NCBI GenBank assembly: GCA_037176845.1
Contig: JAYKXP010000045.1
Coordinates: 186,001-250,000, forward strand
Direction: 5' to 3'
From: Paramarasmius palmivorus
Taxonomy: Eukaryota; Basidiomycota; Agaricomycetes; Agaricales; Marasmiaceae
DNA length: 64,000 bases
Part shown: positions 34,062 through 44,601 of the stretch, piece by piece
How the letters are laid out: every line of letters starts with the position of its first letter
Numbering within the stretch: the stretch's first letter is position 1
Translations under genes and position numbers: made by a program
Notes under the pieces: model-generated
Told to the model about the DNA's origin: nothing
The model's database searches: none
The model's input: the letters and a program-made list of their open reading frames with translations, nothing else

Positions 34062-36085
34062 CTACTCCCCATCATCCTCATCATCCTCATCATCATCATC
34101 ATCCTTGTCATCTTCGTGACCCTGACCCTGACCCTGCTGAGTACCCTCGCCAGCCTGTGCACCTTCTCCTGCCTGCTGAGTACCCTCGCTACCCTGCTGG
34201 GTACCACCCTGAGTAGTGGATTGGGCGGCAGCGGCAGCGGCAGCAGCAGCAGCAGCTTCCTTGCGTGCCTTGGCCTGCGCAAGGATCGTTGCCATGTCCG
34301 AACCTTCCTCAGGCTCGTCGTCAGCCGCATCTTGATCCTTGAAAACTTCCCTGCAAAAGTCTATTAGTTTACGATCAAAAAAAAATAGAGTACGCGCTTA
34401 CTTGTTGAAAAACTTGAGTAGGTCTTCTTTCCACGAGTCTTCGCCTGCTTCGTAGATCTTCATGAGGTTGCGGTAGAAGATATATAGGTCGAGTTTGCCG
34501 CATGTTCTCCTCCATGTGGTTTGAGTGCTGAGTGCAAAATAGACCTAACGTGACAGTCAGTAACGAGCCCAATAAAAGATAGTATCGTACCTGAACAGCA
34601 ACGTAAGCGATGGATTCAGGAGTAACGGACTTTACGCCTGCGATAGCTGCGTTTCCGTTGTCTTCAGAAGCATCGTTCAAATTCATAGTCGCCGCTGGTG
34701 ATTTGTGAAGGTTACGCCAAGCCTATAATGAACACCGTCAGTATCAGAAGCCAGAACTAAACGTTCACGTACCCTGGTGAGCATGTAGCCGCGGAAAAGA
34801 CCCTGGTACATGTCCATGGGGTCAAAGAGTCTGTAGTCGTATAACAGACCTGGCAAGCTTGAATGCGTTACAGCTTTAGCTCGTTTCAAGTCGTCGAGCG
34901 CCCTTCAAGAACGTGTTAGTATGTGTTAAAGGAGAGAATTAATACTTACTTTTCTCGTACATCTTCATCATCGCTCTTGAAGCGTAGAATGAATGACGCT
35001 GGGCACATGAGTGGTGCAATGGACGGGTGTAAAAGTCCGCGTGCAATCTTCGTGTCAGCATCTAGCGAAGGAAAGACGACACTATCATCCCAGGTTATCT
35101 GGGGATTATCCTTGATGATCCAGACGATCGACTTCTTGAGCTTGGAGGTATCAGCCTTGCGAGCGAGGCGAAAACCTTCACGCATCTAGGTACCCAAGTA
35201 AGTGAACGAAGGAGCAGAATCAATACAAAAACTTACCACGCTAACGATCTGATTGAGGACTGGGTCGTTGCCATAATGAGAACACTGGCGTAAGCGTTCA
35301 TGTGTGCCTGGCTGTTCTGCAACCAGGTACTTGTAAGTCGTTTCGTATAGAGCCATACGCTCGGGATCCCTGGATAAAAACAGAGTATCAGTTGTAAGCC
35401 ATGAAAATAGTGAGTATATGCGTACATATCAGACACCGTTTCTTCTGTGGTAGCATCTTCGTCGTCCTGGTTGGTGTCTGGAGGCTGTTCGTCACCTTGT
35501 AGGACCTTTCCGAGTCCGACTTGGACCAGAATGGGGATACAGCTCGCGTCCATCCCACGAAAACGAGTAAGCCATGCACCAGTGACCTGGGCAAAGCTTA
35601 GGACAATATATCTAGGGTAAATTAGTAGGTATATGCTGCAATAGAAGTAATTACTCAGACTTTTTCACTGCTGCGCAGCGGCCCCCCAAGAGACGTTGAC
35701 CTTTCCTCTTCCTCTCTTCCTGCTTCCCCCTCCAGCCTCATCTCGTTGTTATCCTCTCTAACGCTATTCCTCTTGATGTAAGTCGGCAGAGGCACTGGCC
35801 GCCCACTTTTCAAACTCAGAGCCGTGCATTCTTCTCTTCCTACCGTTTCCGTTGGATGGCGGATCCCGCGTGCTAGAAGTGTGGTGGGCGGGAACGACGA
35901 GTACGAAGATCACCACGGTCTCGATGATGAGAGATCTGTCCGCTTCCACTTCCACAATGCTAACGTCGCTCACCCGCGAACGATAGCGCTTGATTGCGGT
36001 CACTTGAGGATCCTGACGATCTACGTGGGGGATCTTGACCTAGAGTGCAACGACGAGGTGAGCGGCTAGAGGTTCTAGGAGCCAT
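34062..36085 (-). CDS. Transposon-borne DUF6698-like protein
   Basis: Multi-exon minus-strand gene. Confident exons read VTGAWLTRFRGMDASCIPIL (35594 downward), DPERMALYETTYKYLV, MREGFRLARKADTSKLKKSI, PSIAPLMCPASFILRFKSDD, LPGLLYDYRLFDPMDMYQGL, AIAGVKSVTPESIAYVAVQV, DLYIFYRNLMKIYEAGEDSW, and a tail. The order (KLK..I, PLMCPA, DP.D...GLFR, G.KSVTP.SIAYVA.QV, FY..L) fits the DUF6698 family, which I know only as an agaricomycete domain of unknown function. The C-terminus has an 11-residue poly-Ala run, Gly/Gln repeats and an acidic DDDDDEDDEDDGE tail. The N-terminus is basic (MAPRTSSRSPRRCTLGQ from ATG 36085), but exon joins between 35600 and 36085 are not resolved; IKRNSVREDNNEMRLEGEAG near 35700 is probably an exon. 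Confidence 0.7.
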
Positions 36086-36242
36086 GGAAAAGATGTGAAG
36101 GGATAACTGGGAGGAGGTGTGGGGGGTGGAGGAAGAAAACGATTGGTAGAGGGACAAGGAATTTGTACCCAGGGCGTGGGAATCAATAAGGCGCGTAAAG
36201 CGCGTCAAAACAAATATAATCCCAAATTGGGAAGGTGAGCGC

Positions 36243-36269
36243 CTAGTGGTCAACAGTGTTGACCACTAG
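36243..36269. repeat. Perfect 27-nt palindrome, with adjacent stem-loop
   Basis: CTAGTGGTCAACA is followed by one G and then its exact reverse complement TGTTGACCACTAG; pairing extends with one mismatch to 36239-36273. Eight bases later, AACCCTAGT (36281) and ACTAGGGTT (36301) form a second hairpin around an A-rich loop. Both lie between the DUF6698-like start and the Spt5-like stop. Confidence 0.8.
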
Positions 36270-36505
36270 ACGCTCGATGTAACCCTAGTCCCAAAAAAAC
36301 ACTAGGGTTATAGTAAAAATCAGGGAAAATAAATAAAAATTAAAGTAAATGAAGGAAAAAGTGTCTGTTAGCTTCGCCGCCGAAGCGACTACTAATCCCT
36401 TGAGCCACGAAGAGGCCAGACACGTTCAAGGGGTGGTTTTAGCTAGATAGGTATCATTCACGTAGGTATCAAGAAAAATACAGTAAGCTATCAATACATG
36501 TAGTT

Positions 36506-39295
36506 CTACTTACGACGTCGAAGAGTTGCTTCCTGAGCATTCTTCCACGCCATTACATAGTGCTGCAGTTCGTCCGTTACATGCTTTTTTACTGATAATA
36601 CACAAGCGTCTTCTGGTAGAAACTGTAAAGGAGCAGTAAAATCTATTGTCTTCGTGCTTAGATTTGGAACCAAAAAACCACAGAGATGCAGACGTCCGTC
36701 AATAGGAGATGTACTTGCGCGTACTGCGATACGGTTGGCATGAGGTCCTCGGAAGATGAATATGGGCTCCATGGTATTTACAAGCGGATTGACCGGCTGA
36801 AACTCGACGGCGGGAGGAATAGGATGACCGCGCTTGTAGTACTCCACTACAGCTGTTGTCTCGTGATCCGAACTGAGTATATACACATCCATCTTCTTCT
36901 TCTTGAACTCGCGACCGTCGATCGTACCGTTTACAATAGACTTGAATCGTAGAGTAGTCGTATTTGATGCTTCATAGAGCCAGAGTTGGCTGGGGTGACG
37001 AATGACATCTCGCCAAGCAGGGGTTGGTGTTTGCATCTCAAACGGATCATTGAATTCATCAGTCCCTTCGAAGTAGCTAAAGTTGGGGTTAAACGCGGGA
37101 TCCTCGTTCATGAGCGCTGGATCTGGACGCGCGTATGCACCAAACCGACGACGATGAAGTGGAGGAGTTTTTGGCCGAGTCGGTGGAGGAGGAAGTTTGA
37201 AAACCCTTTGATGAAAGGTCAATGGATGGATATACGATGGCGGAGGCTTGAAGATGGGAAGGAGTGGGCGTTCGACGAGATGAAGAGGTAACTCCCACTT
37301 CATATCGACGACCCAGTCATAATCCAGCCGGTGACGCGTGAACAAACGGCCTTGAACGAGCGACTCGATGGTGACCATCAAGCCGCTCTTGGTAGGCTGT
37401 TTGATGTGAACGTCTACTACCGAGGCGTGTTCCCCTTTAACCGGGCAGTTTCCACTGACAAGGACCTCACGCCCCTTCCAAGGAATCTTGTCAGTCCTTG
37501 TCTTCTTCAGCAGCCGCGTAGCTTCTGAATGAGACAAGACAAATACTTGTTGGGGGATTCGATGTAGACGAAGACGCTCATTCCACTCTTCCCTAAACTC
37601 GAAGAAGCTTTGCTCGCCTTGGAGGTCAAGAGGACCAAGTCTGGCCGCATCTACCCATGATGGAAGTCGAGATCCTGGTTCTCGAGACATAGAGTAACCA
37701 ACAGCGTTCTCGTCGCGTTGGGTGATGCGAAAAGAGTTAGCGTGACCCTGGAAATCGTATGCCAACGTTCCCCTGATGTCCTGGATAACGACGTCGTACT
37801 CGAGTACCAGGATCACTACGCCAGAGACGCCAGAGATGTGGCGAACGAAGTCACCAATGGACCATTTCTTTCTCAAGGCCCAACCAACGGAATACTCTTC
37901 GATAGTCGGAAGATCGTCGGATTCAATGATAGGACAGATGACTGGACCTTTATCCGACTGGTCACATACAATCCCTTCCTCTCCTGAACGACTTTGGACG
38001 ACGTCACCAACATCGAACCTCCAGTCGTCGATTCGAGGAAAGTTCGCTATAACCTGTGGATGCTCGCACAGGAGGAGAAGTCGACCTTCCATGGCAGAAG
38101 GATACCTGCCCAGAGGTTTGACGAGCCTGAGCGGAAGAGTCTTTATCATAAGACCATGCTGGAAGTGACAATCGGGATACTTTTTGCGATTCCACAGTGG
38201 CTGTTGGTCTGATGGCTCCTTGTACAGTGACGAGTCAAGCACCAAGGTCTGAACAAGATTGTTCGAGGCGCTACCTTTAGGCCAGCTCTTGTGGATGAAG
38301 GAGGGGTGTACTCGAGGGAGGAAAGCAATGGTGATCGTCTTCTCCTCGACGGCAAGGACGATAGCTGGGTCGTTCGTGTAAAGTGGAGTGACCGGCTTCG
38401 AATGTGCTTCTTCAACATTCTCCAACCTAATCCTTTTGTTATGCTGCTCTCCCAGACGGACCCAGCTACCTACTCTAGCACCACGCGCCCAAGAGGCCTC
38501 TGGATCGTTGAAAACTTGAGCCAGCGGGCGTAGGAACAAGGCCATTGATACCTCCACTGGATCGATGATAGCCTGCATCTGGATCCCGTTGAAACCAGAA
38601 ACATCTCGTCCATCTCGGCTTTTCAGACCAGAACGGTGTCGCAAAGTGACAGGACAGTTAGCCAGTACCTTGGCGGCACGACTAGCGTCTAGTGTACATA
38701 TGTATATGAAACCGCAGCCATCATCGTAGCGTCTGACTGTGCGGAAGAGGCGATTAGGGTATTTCTTGATGTATCGATTGATATAGTTAACGAGATATTG
38801 TTCCTTGCCGTTCTACAAGTCCGTCAGCATGGAACTCACGTTCAGTGTTCAAGTGTACCAACCTTGCATCGTACCAGCCAAACTTCCCCAGCCCGTTCGA
38901 CGTCTTCTTCCAACTCAACATCCCGAGCTATCCCAGGAGAGCTAATCTCCTTTGTTGTGGAAGGTGCGGGCGCAGGTCGAGACATATCTTCGTCTTCGGA
39001 GAAGAGAGAATCGCGTGAGTCCTTTGAGAACAGGGAATCGTGGTCTGACGCGTTCCCGTCATCCAACGACATGTCCAGCTCTTGATTGATGTTGTTGTAG
39101 GATATAGGCATGCCTACATCTTCCTCGTCGTCGTCGTTAATGAATCTGTTGTCTGTGTAAAGAACGGTAAGTTGAAGGATACCATAGATGAACCAAACAG
39201 CCTGTACCTTCTTCCTCTTCATCTGAGCCATACTCTTCTCGATCCACGGACGCCTCCAGGTCCAGGAAGGGCCTAACGAGATCGCGTCTATCCAT
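36506..39295 (-). CDS. Transposon-borne Spt5-like protein (acidic N-terminus, NGN-like, KOW-like repeats)
   Basis: Three exons give about 895 residues. Start ATG 39295 (MDRRDLVRPFLDLEASVDRE); intron GTACAG..ACACAG joins EEE to DNRFIND; a second intron, donor GTTGGT and acceptor TTGTAG, joins WLVRCK to NGKEQYLVNYINRYIKKYP. Order of parts: acidic, Ser/Asp-rich residues 1-115; NGN-like residues about 117-190 (VWLVRCKNGKE, then RRYDDGCGFIYICTLDASRA); then repeated KOW-like segments, e.g. GARVGSWVRLG with PAIVLAVEEKTITIAF, DVGDVVQSRSGEEGIVCDQ, SIGDFVRHISGVSGVVILV and KGREVLVSGNCPVKGEHASV; a Pro-rich linker (KLPPPPTRPKTPPLHRR); and a C-terminal domain. Spt5 travels with RNA polymerase II and promotes elongation; the order acidic-NGN-KOW is that of Spt5. 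No Spt5-type C-terminal heptad repeats are visible. A role in expressing the element is inference. Confidence 0.75.
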
Positions 39296-39499
39296 GTTGC
39301 CTGCAAGGATCGTCTATCAGCATGCATCCTAGCATGAATACATTTGGAGGTATTTATTTCAAGTTTTTCTCAACTGAAATCGTCTTTTCGACGCTCATTT
39401 TTGTTGTAATTTCATTTCGATTCATATTATACTACTGCTACCTAAGTGAAATAGAAACTTACACGGACGGAACGACGAGGGGCAGAGCCCAGCGTCGTA

Positions 39500-39681
39500 G
39501 ATGATGGCGGTAGCGAGCAAGAAGGAAAAATTTTTCAAAGTCCGACGCGCGGCAGTATTGAGCTTGCAAATGTTGGGGTGGCTGCCTCACGTGCTTCAGC
39601 CCCCCCAACATTTGCAAGCTCAATACTGCTGCGCGTCGGACTTTGAAAAATTTTTCTCCCTTGCTCGCAACCATCACCATC
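39500..39681. repeat. Long hairpin (about 80-bp arms) in the divergent promoter region
   Basis: Left arm about 39500-39577, right arm about 39600-39681, loop about 22 nt (TGGCTGCCTCACGTGCTTCA). The arms match at nearly every base over AGCGAGCAAG, AAAAATTTTTCAAAGTCCGA, GCAGTATTGAGCTTGCAAAT and GTTGGGG, with a few substitutions and one or two indels near the outer end. It sits between the Spt5-like start (39295) and the transposase start (39957). It may be a foldback/MITE insertion or a transcribed hairpin. Confidence 0.88.
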
Positions 39682-39956
39682 TCCGAGGTAAGTCTATAAT
39701 CCAGTAGTAGTAGAGTACGATAATACTACAATAATCATTCAATGAATCATTTGAGTGTATTTCATGAGTTTTTAATGGCCAATGGGCCAATTGGATTGAA
39801 TAAACGATAAACAAGAGGCTAATACCTTGCTGTTAGATACCTATTGCCTGTTCGCGTCCTGTACGTGCTCCAATTCGTTCATTTCAAGCCGTTCATTTCA
39901 AGACTTTTATTTAACGGTACGTACTACAGGACTACGTTACTCAACACACGCTCACA

Positions 39957-42900
39957 ATGCTCCCAGTGATGGCAACAATACCTTGTGATGGCTGTGGTCA
40001 GCGTTTCAAGAGCGATAACGCGCTGTCCAACCACCAGAGGAAATGCAGCAGGGTTCAGAGTAGCAGCAGCAGCTTAATTCAGCTGGCTGCAAGAGTCAAA
40101 CGTCGAAGGGTAGAAGTTAGTAGCCTTCTAGATATGCGGTACAGAATAATACTGACCTTGACACTAGAACTCAGCCCCTGCACCTCCTCCTAGAGCTCCA
40201 TCGCCACCACCTCCTTTGCCAGAGTTACCGGACTTCCAGGATGTTGAAATGCACCCACCGGAGCCAGAGCCAGAGATCCAGAGCGGTAAACGTGTGCGCA
40301 AGGCACCTGCGCGTTTCAAAAACTTCACGATCAGCTCCTTGGCATCCTCGTTTCGCGAGGCAGTTCGTAACGCGACCACACGAGAACCCACTCCATCACC
40401 TCCTCCTTCAGCAGCACCAGCTTCACCTCCACGAGTTCCTTCACCGTCACCTCCGCCAGTAGTACCGAGGACCTATGTTCGTACAGAACCCAACGAACAC
40501 GGTCTCTTTCGGATATACGACACGAAGCTACCATCTCAATGTCCTGACCTGGACTTGAGCGCTGCCAACGTCGTGGATACTCCCACTATCGATACGGGAG
40601 AGAGAATTGACATGTCATATCGTGCAGAGCGTATAGCTGCTGCCATGGGAGTTCCGGACTCACAAGAGGCTGAGCGCCCTTTCTATGAGCCGTTCCGGAA
40701 TGCCTCGACGTTCAGGCTGATCAATTGGGCCAAGGATATTCATACACTTACCGATGACGGTGTTAATACTCTCGTCGAAGACGTCTTGACGAAACCCGAC
40801 TTCGATCCGGCAGACCTAGCCGACTTTGACGCTAGGACTGAGAAGAAGAGGTTGGATAGGCATATCGCAGACAACGCTGCGAAGGAGGAGGCTCTTCCTT
40901 TTGGCAGTAACAACATCTGGAAGAAAGACAAGGTCAGGATCCCGATGCCATGCAAGGGTCATCGTTTCGAGAAGGAAGAAGATGCACCTCATCTGGAACT
41001 CGAGTTCTGGCGACGGGATTTGTTGGGAGTTCTTAAGTCTGCGGTGGAAGGCGACACGTTTTCCGAGTATCACCTGAAAGCGTTCAAGCTTTTCATGCAG
41101 CAGCCGGACTCGGAGCGTATAACTAGGGTGTATGGGGAGTCCTACACGTCTGACCGTGCCATTGACACCGAACGTACTCGAACAGAAAGCCAGGAGGAGG
41201 ACGAACTCGAGAAGGTCCTCCTTTGGCTTATCTTGTTTTCCGATGCCACGCACCTAACGAACTTCGGCACTGCAGAGTTATGGCCGATATACCTCTGGAT
41301 AGCCAATCAATCAAAGTACCCGCGAGCGCTACCCAAAAACTTTTCCGCCTTGCACTTGGCATATCTTCCAAAGGTAGGCATTGCTCTTTTTCTTCTTTGT
41401 CTTCCTCTAACTATGTACACAGATCCCTGATCTCATCAAGGCACAATACCGTGGACATTACGGGTGTGATCCCTCTGACGAGGTCCTCCGTCTCCTTAAT
41501 CGTGCGGTGATCCAAGCCGTATACGACAAGATCCTCAGCCCAGATTTCGTCAAAGCGTACAAGGAGGGCATCGTGTTCAAATGCTCTGACGGAAAATTGC
41601 GACGGTTCTTGCCAGAGTTCTTTGCGTACTCGGCCGATTACGTGGAAAAGTAAGTATCTCATTCCCTATTTCTTTGACTAATATTCATGGTCCCATTAAT
41701 ACAGGGTTACTATTGTCTGCATCAAGTTCCTGGGCAGCTGTCCTTGCGTTCGTTGCAAGGTACAAAAGTCCAAGGTTTTCATGATGGGTTCAGTACGAGA
41801 TATGCGTTTTCGCGTGGATCATCGTCGAGTGGATACTCCAGAGCGTCAGGACTTGGTAAAGCAGGCACGCAAGAAGATATTCCAGAAAGGGCAGACCGTG
41901 AACAGCAACGCAGTCAAGAATCTATTGGATCCTCTTTCCTTAACCGCCGTTGAGGTAGATTAGATTCTTTTTTTGATACGTGCACTTGCTAACTATGTAC
42001 CTAGAATTCCTTCTCGAAGCATCTACTACCTTTGGGCTTCGACGTTTACGAACTCCTTGTGGTGGATCTCCTCCACGAGTTTGAGATAGGTGTATGGAAA
42101 GCCATCCTCATACACCTCGTACGTCTACTCTATTCTTCAGGACCATCAAAGGTGACAGAGTTGGATTATCGGTAAGTTTCGTCAATTCATCGTTTGTTCT
42201 GCTTACTTATTGCCCCTTCAGTTTTCGCCAGACGCCAACATATGGACGCTCGGTTATCCGACGGTTCCATAACAACGTCTCCGACATGAAGAAACTAGCA
42301 GCCAGAGATTTCGAGGACATCTTGCAGGCATGTATCTATAAATCACGTCTATGTTTATCTAACTCTGCTTTCTAGTGCGCAATGCCTTGTTTTGATGGTA
42401 TCTTTGAAGATGCCGAGTTTGACCGGCTTGTCCAAGACCTTTTATTCACGCTAGCAACATGGCATGCATACGCCAAGCTGCGTATGGTCACCGACTCTGA
42501 GATCGACTCTTTGGAGCAAGTAACGCGACTACTGGGCCAACTCATACGCAAATTCACCAACGATTCTTTCAAGTACGACACGAAAGAGACGCCTGCCGAA
42601 GTCAGACGAAGGAAGAGGCGAGCAGCTGACAAGTTGTCAAAGGGAGAGGCTGCACAGGCCGATGATAATGCCGGTGCTCGTTCTCGCAAGTTCAACATGG
42701 AGACGGCAAAGCTTCATTTTCTGGGTGACTACGCCGAGTCACTCAGAAAGTACGGTACTACTGATGGCTATAGTTCAACTATTGTAAGTTATCTTGTCCT
42801 TAATTATATTTCTTACTAACATCTCGTCGCAGGGAGAAGTTAGCCACAAGCTCGTCAAGTCGTTCTACGAAAAGACCAACAAGAATCAATTCGAGGGTCA

Positions 42901-44171
42901 GATCGCTAAACACGATCAGCGTGCACGAGAACTTCGCAGGATATCTGGAAGAGAGCCTACCAGTGCACTCACTTCCAAGAAGCATCAGATGAAGGAGTTG
43001 CTTGACGAGCCCCTTCAGCTGATGGGAGCAGACGACACTGTTCAGGTCTCCACCGGACAGCGTAATCGAAGGTTGCTGTCCGACTTTGACTATGACGAAG
43101 ATGAAGCATTAAAGGTATGTATCTTTTAGCTAATTTGAACGTCTTTTATTGACTTTTACTCAGGATTTTGTTCCAAAACTCCGAGCCCATCTCTTTGGCC
43201 GGTTCCTCAGCTCCCATTTCCCTGACTTGGAAGTCAACGACGACTTGGAACGCAAATTCGAAATCCGTGGCGACTGTATCTACGAACACGCCAAGATTCG
43301 GATCAACTATCTCACCTACGACCTACGCAAAGACGTTGACTCTGTTAACCCAGCCAACCACGCCGACATCATGACACTCTCTTCAGCAGCAGAAGATGAT
43401 GAGAGTGAACACCCATACATGTATGGGCGCGTTTGTGGCGTCTACCACGCCAACGTTCGGCTATGGGGAGACCCAAAAAAGTCTAGAGGTAACAAGCTGG
43501 CCACTTTGCCGTTCATCTGGGTACGCTGGTATGAATTGGACAATAGTGGGAGATATCGGAGCGGGTTCAAGGCCAAGCGTCTTCACCGCTTGCGTTTTTG
43601 TTTACCAGACGACCCTCTGGCCTTTGAATTCCTGGACCCTCACTGCGTCATCCGAGCTGTTCACTTGATTCCATGCTTCAAGTCGGGTATGGATGAGCGA
43701 AGGAACATGCTGGATGCAGAGTCCCTAGCTCGTCGCCAAAAATCTCGCAATGCAGCTGGAGAAAAGGTGGTGGAAACAAAAGATTGGAAGTACTATTATG
43801 TGAACCAGTACGTGCCGTTTAGCCCATCTTGTACACTGTGACTAACGCGATACTATAGTTTTGTCGATCGTGATATGTTTATGAGATTTCGTGCTGGAGG
43901 TGTCGGCCACCAGCAATTCTGGACGTATCTCAAGCAGTTTAGGAAAGACGCCGGTCTGGATGACCAGGAAGGGCGCCTACCGCTGTACAACGAAAATGGG
44001 GAGGTCGTTGAACCAGGGGCTGGGTATGAAGATGTGCAGGAGGAAGAGACGCAACTACCAGCGGGTAGCGGCGAGGACTATGAGATAGATTCAGAGTATG
44101 AGTCTATCTACAGTCAAGAACCAGATAGTGACGATAGCGACGATGAATTCATCGCACACGCAACTGTATAG
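39957..44171 (+). CDS. Plavaka-type transposase with N-terminal C2H2 finger
   Basis: Multi-exon gene of roughly 1,200 residues with an open frame throughout. ATG 39957; the N-terminus has a zinc finger (CDGCGQRFKSDNALSNHQRK). Intron 1 (GTAGAAG..CACTAG) joins KRRR to NSAPAPPP. A Pro-rich linker precedes the transposase: EAERPFYEPFRNASTFRLIN, LWLILFSDATHLTNFGTAEL, WPIYLWIANQSKYPRALP, FLGSCPCVRCKVQKSK, LLVVDLLHEFEIGVWKAI, TYGRSVIRRFHNNVSDMKKL, GEVSHKLVKSFYEKTNKNQF. The C-terminal part (YMYGRVCGVYHANVRLWGD, LPFIWVRWYELDNSGRYRSG, DPHCVIRAVHLIPCF) and an acidic tail (SEYESIYSQEPDSDDSDDE) complete it. These segments match what I know of Plavaka-family transposases of agaricomycetes. D residues in FSDATH and VVDLLHEFE are candidates for the catalytic triad; I cannot assign it with certainty. 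Confidence 0.88.
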
Positions 44172-44524
44172 ATTGTATTCCTAGTATATTATTCGTAATT
44201 TATTCCCTTATACCAAGATATTGCCTAGCGTGACAAGTGAGTACCTGCATTAAGCGCTACAACTCGGGTGCCCTGGGATGACTACTATAACTCGTTAAAA
44301 CATATATTACTGGCCACTACGCTAGATAACTGATGATAGCAGGTAACGGGATGGTCATAACCTGGCTATAACTTTATGGTAACCGGTGAGTTCAAGTTAT
44401 TAGGTAGTCATAACCTTCATAACTGACTACTATTGGTTCAGCAAAGTTGTTTCCATGTTATTACTTTTATTAACTAGTGTACACGAGTCTTGGGCGTCAT
44501 ATCCACCGGTAAGTCGCTATCTCC
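44172..44524. repeat. Right subterminal repeat region
   Basis: Contains ACTATAACTCGTTA, GGTCATAACC, GGCTATAACTT, GGTAACCGG, AGTCATAACCTTCATAAC and TGGATATGAC (minus strand), the same vocabulary as the left end. Confidence 0.65.
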
Positions 44525-44544
44525 ATCTGCCCTTTTGTGTGATG
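44525..44544 (-). repeat. Right terminal inverted repeat of the transposon
   Basis: CTGCCCTTTTGTGTGATGAT, exact reverse complement of 33291-33310; followed by CGT, the same triplet that precedes the left end. Confidence 0.9.
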
Positions 44545-44601
44545 ATCGTCAATAGCAGTATGTCAGGCTCATTTATGATGGTCTTTCTTCGTTCCTGACA
44601 G

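Larger units (their letters stand above)
33288..44547. mobile_element. Complete Plavaka-type (CACTA/CMC-like) DNA transposon, three genes
   Basis: A 20-bp inverted repeat, ATCATCACACAAAAGGGCAG, lies at 33291-33310 and, as its exact reverse complement, at 44525-44544. It is flanked by CGT at 33288-33290 and CGT at 44545-44547, a 3-bp target duplication as expected for CACTA-like elements. The element body is 11,254 bp. It carries a plus-strand transposase (39957-44171) and two minus-strand genes, DUF6698-like (34062-36085) and Spt5-like (36506-39295). Both ends hold about 400 bp of subterminal sequence rich in CATAAC/GTTATG and related motifs. All three ORFs look intact, so it may be recently active. 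The TIR and TSD are seen directly; the superfamily name follows from the transposase. Confidence 0.88.

Noticed and set aside
33826..34367. Plus-strand Ser-rich ORFs (runs of SSSS and LLLL)
   Set aside because: They are antisense to the acidic and poly-Ala tail of the DUF6698-like gene; composition follows from the low-complexity codons on the minus strand.
34923..38533. Plus-strand ORFs within the Spt5-like and DUF6698-like genes
   Set aside because: Shadows of the long minus-strand reading frames.
39459..39707. Two nearly identical ORFs on opposite strands with VRRAAVLSLQMLG
   Set aside because: They arise from the two arms of the long hairpin and not from real coding selection.
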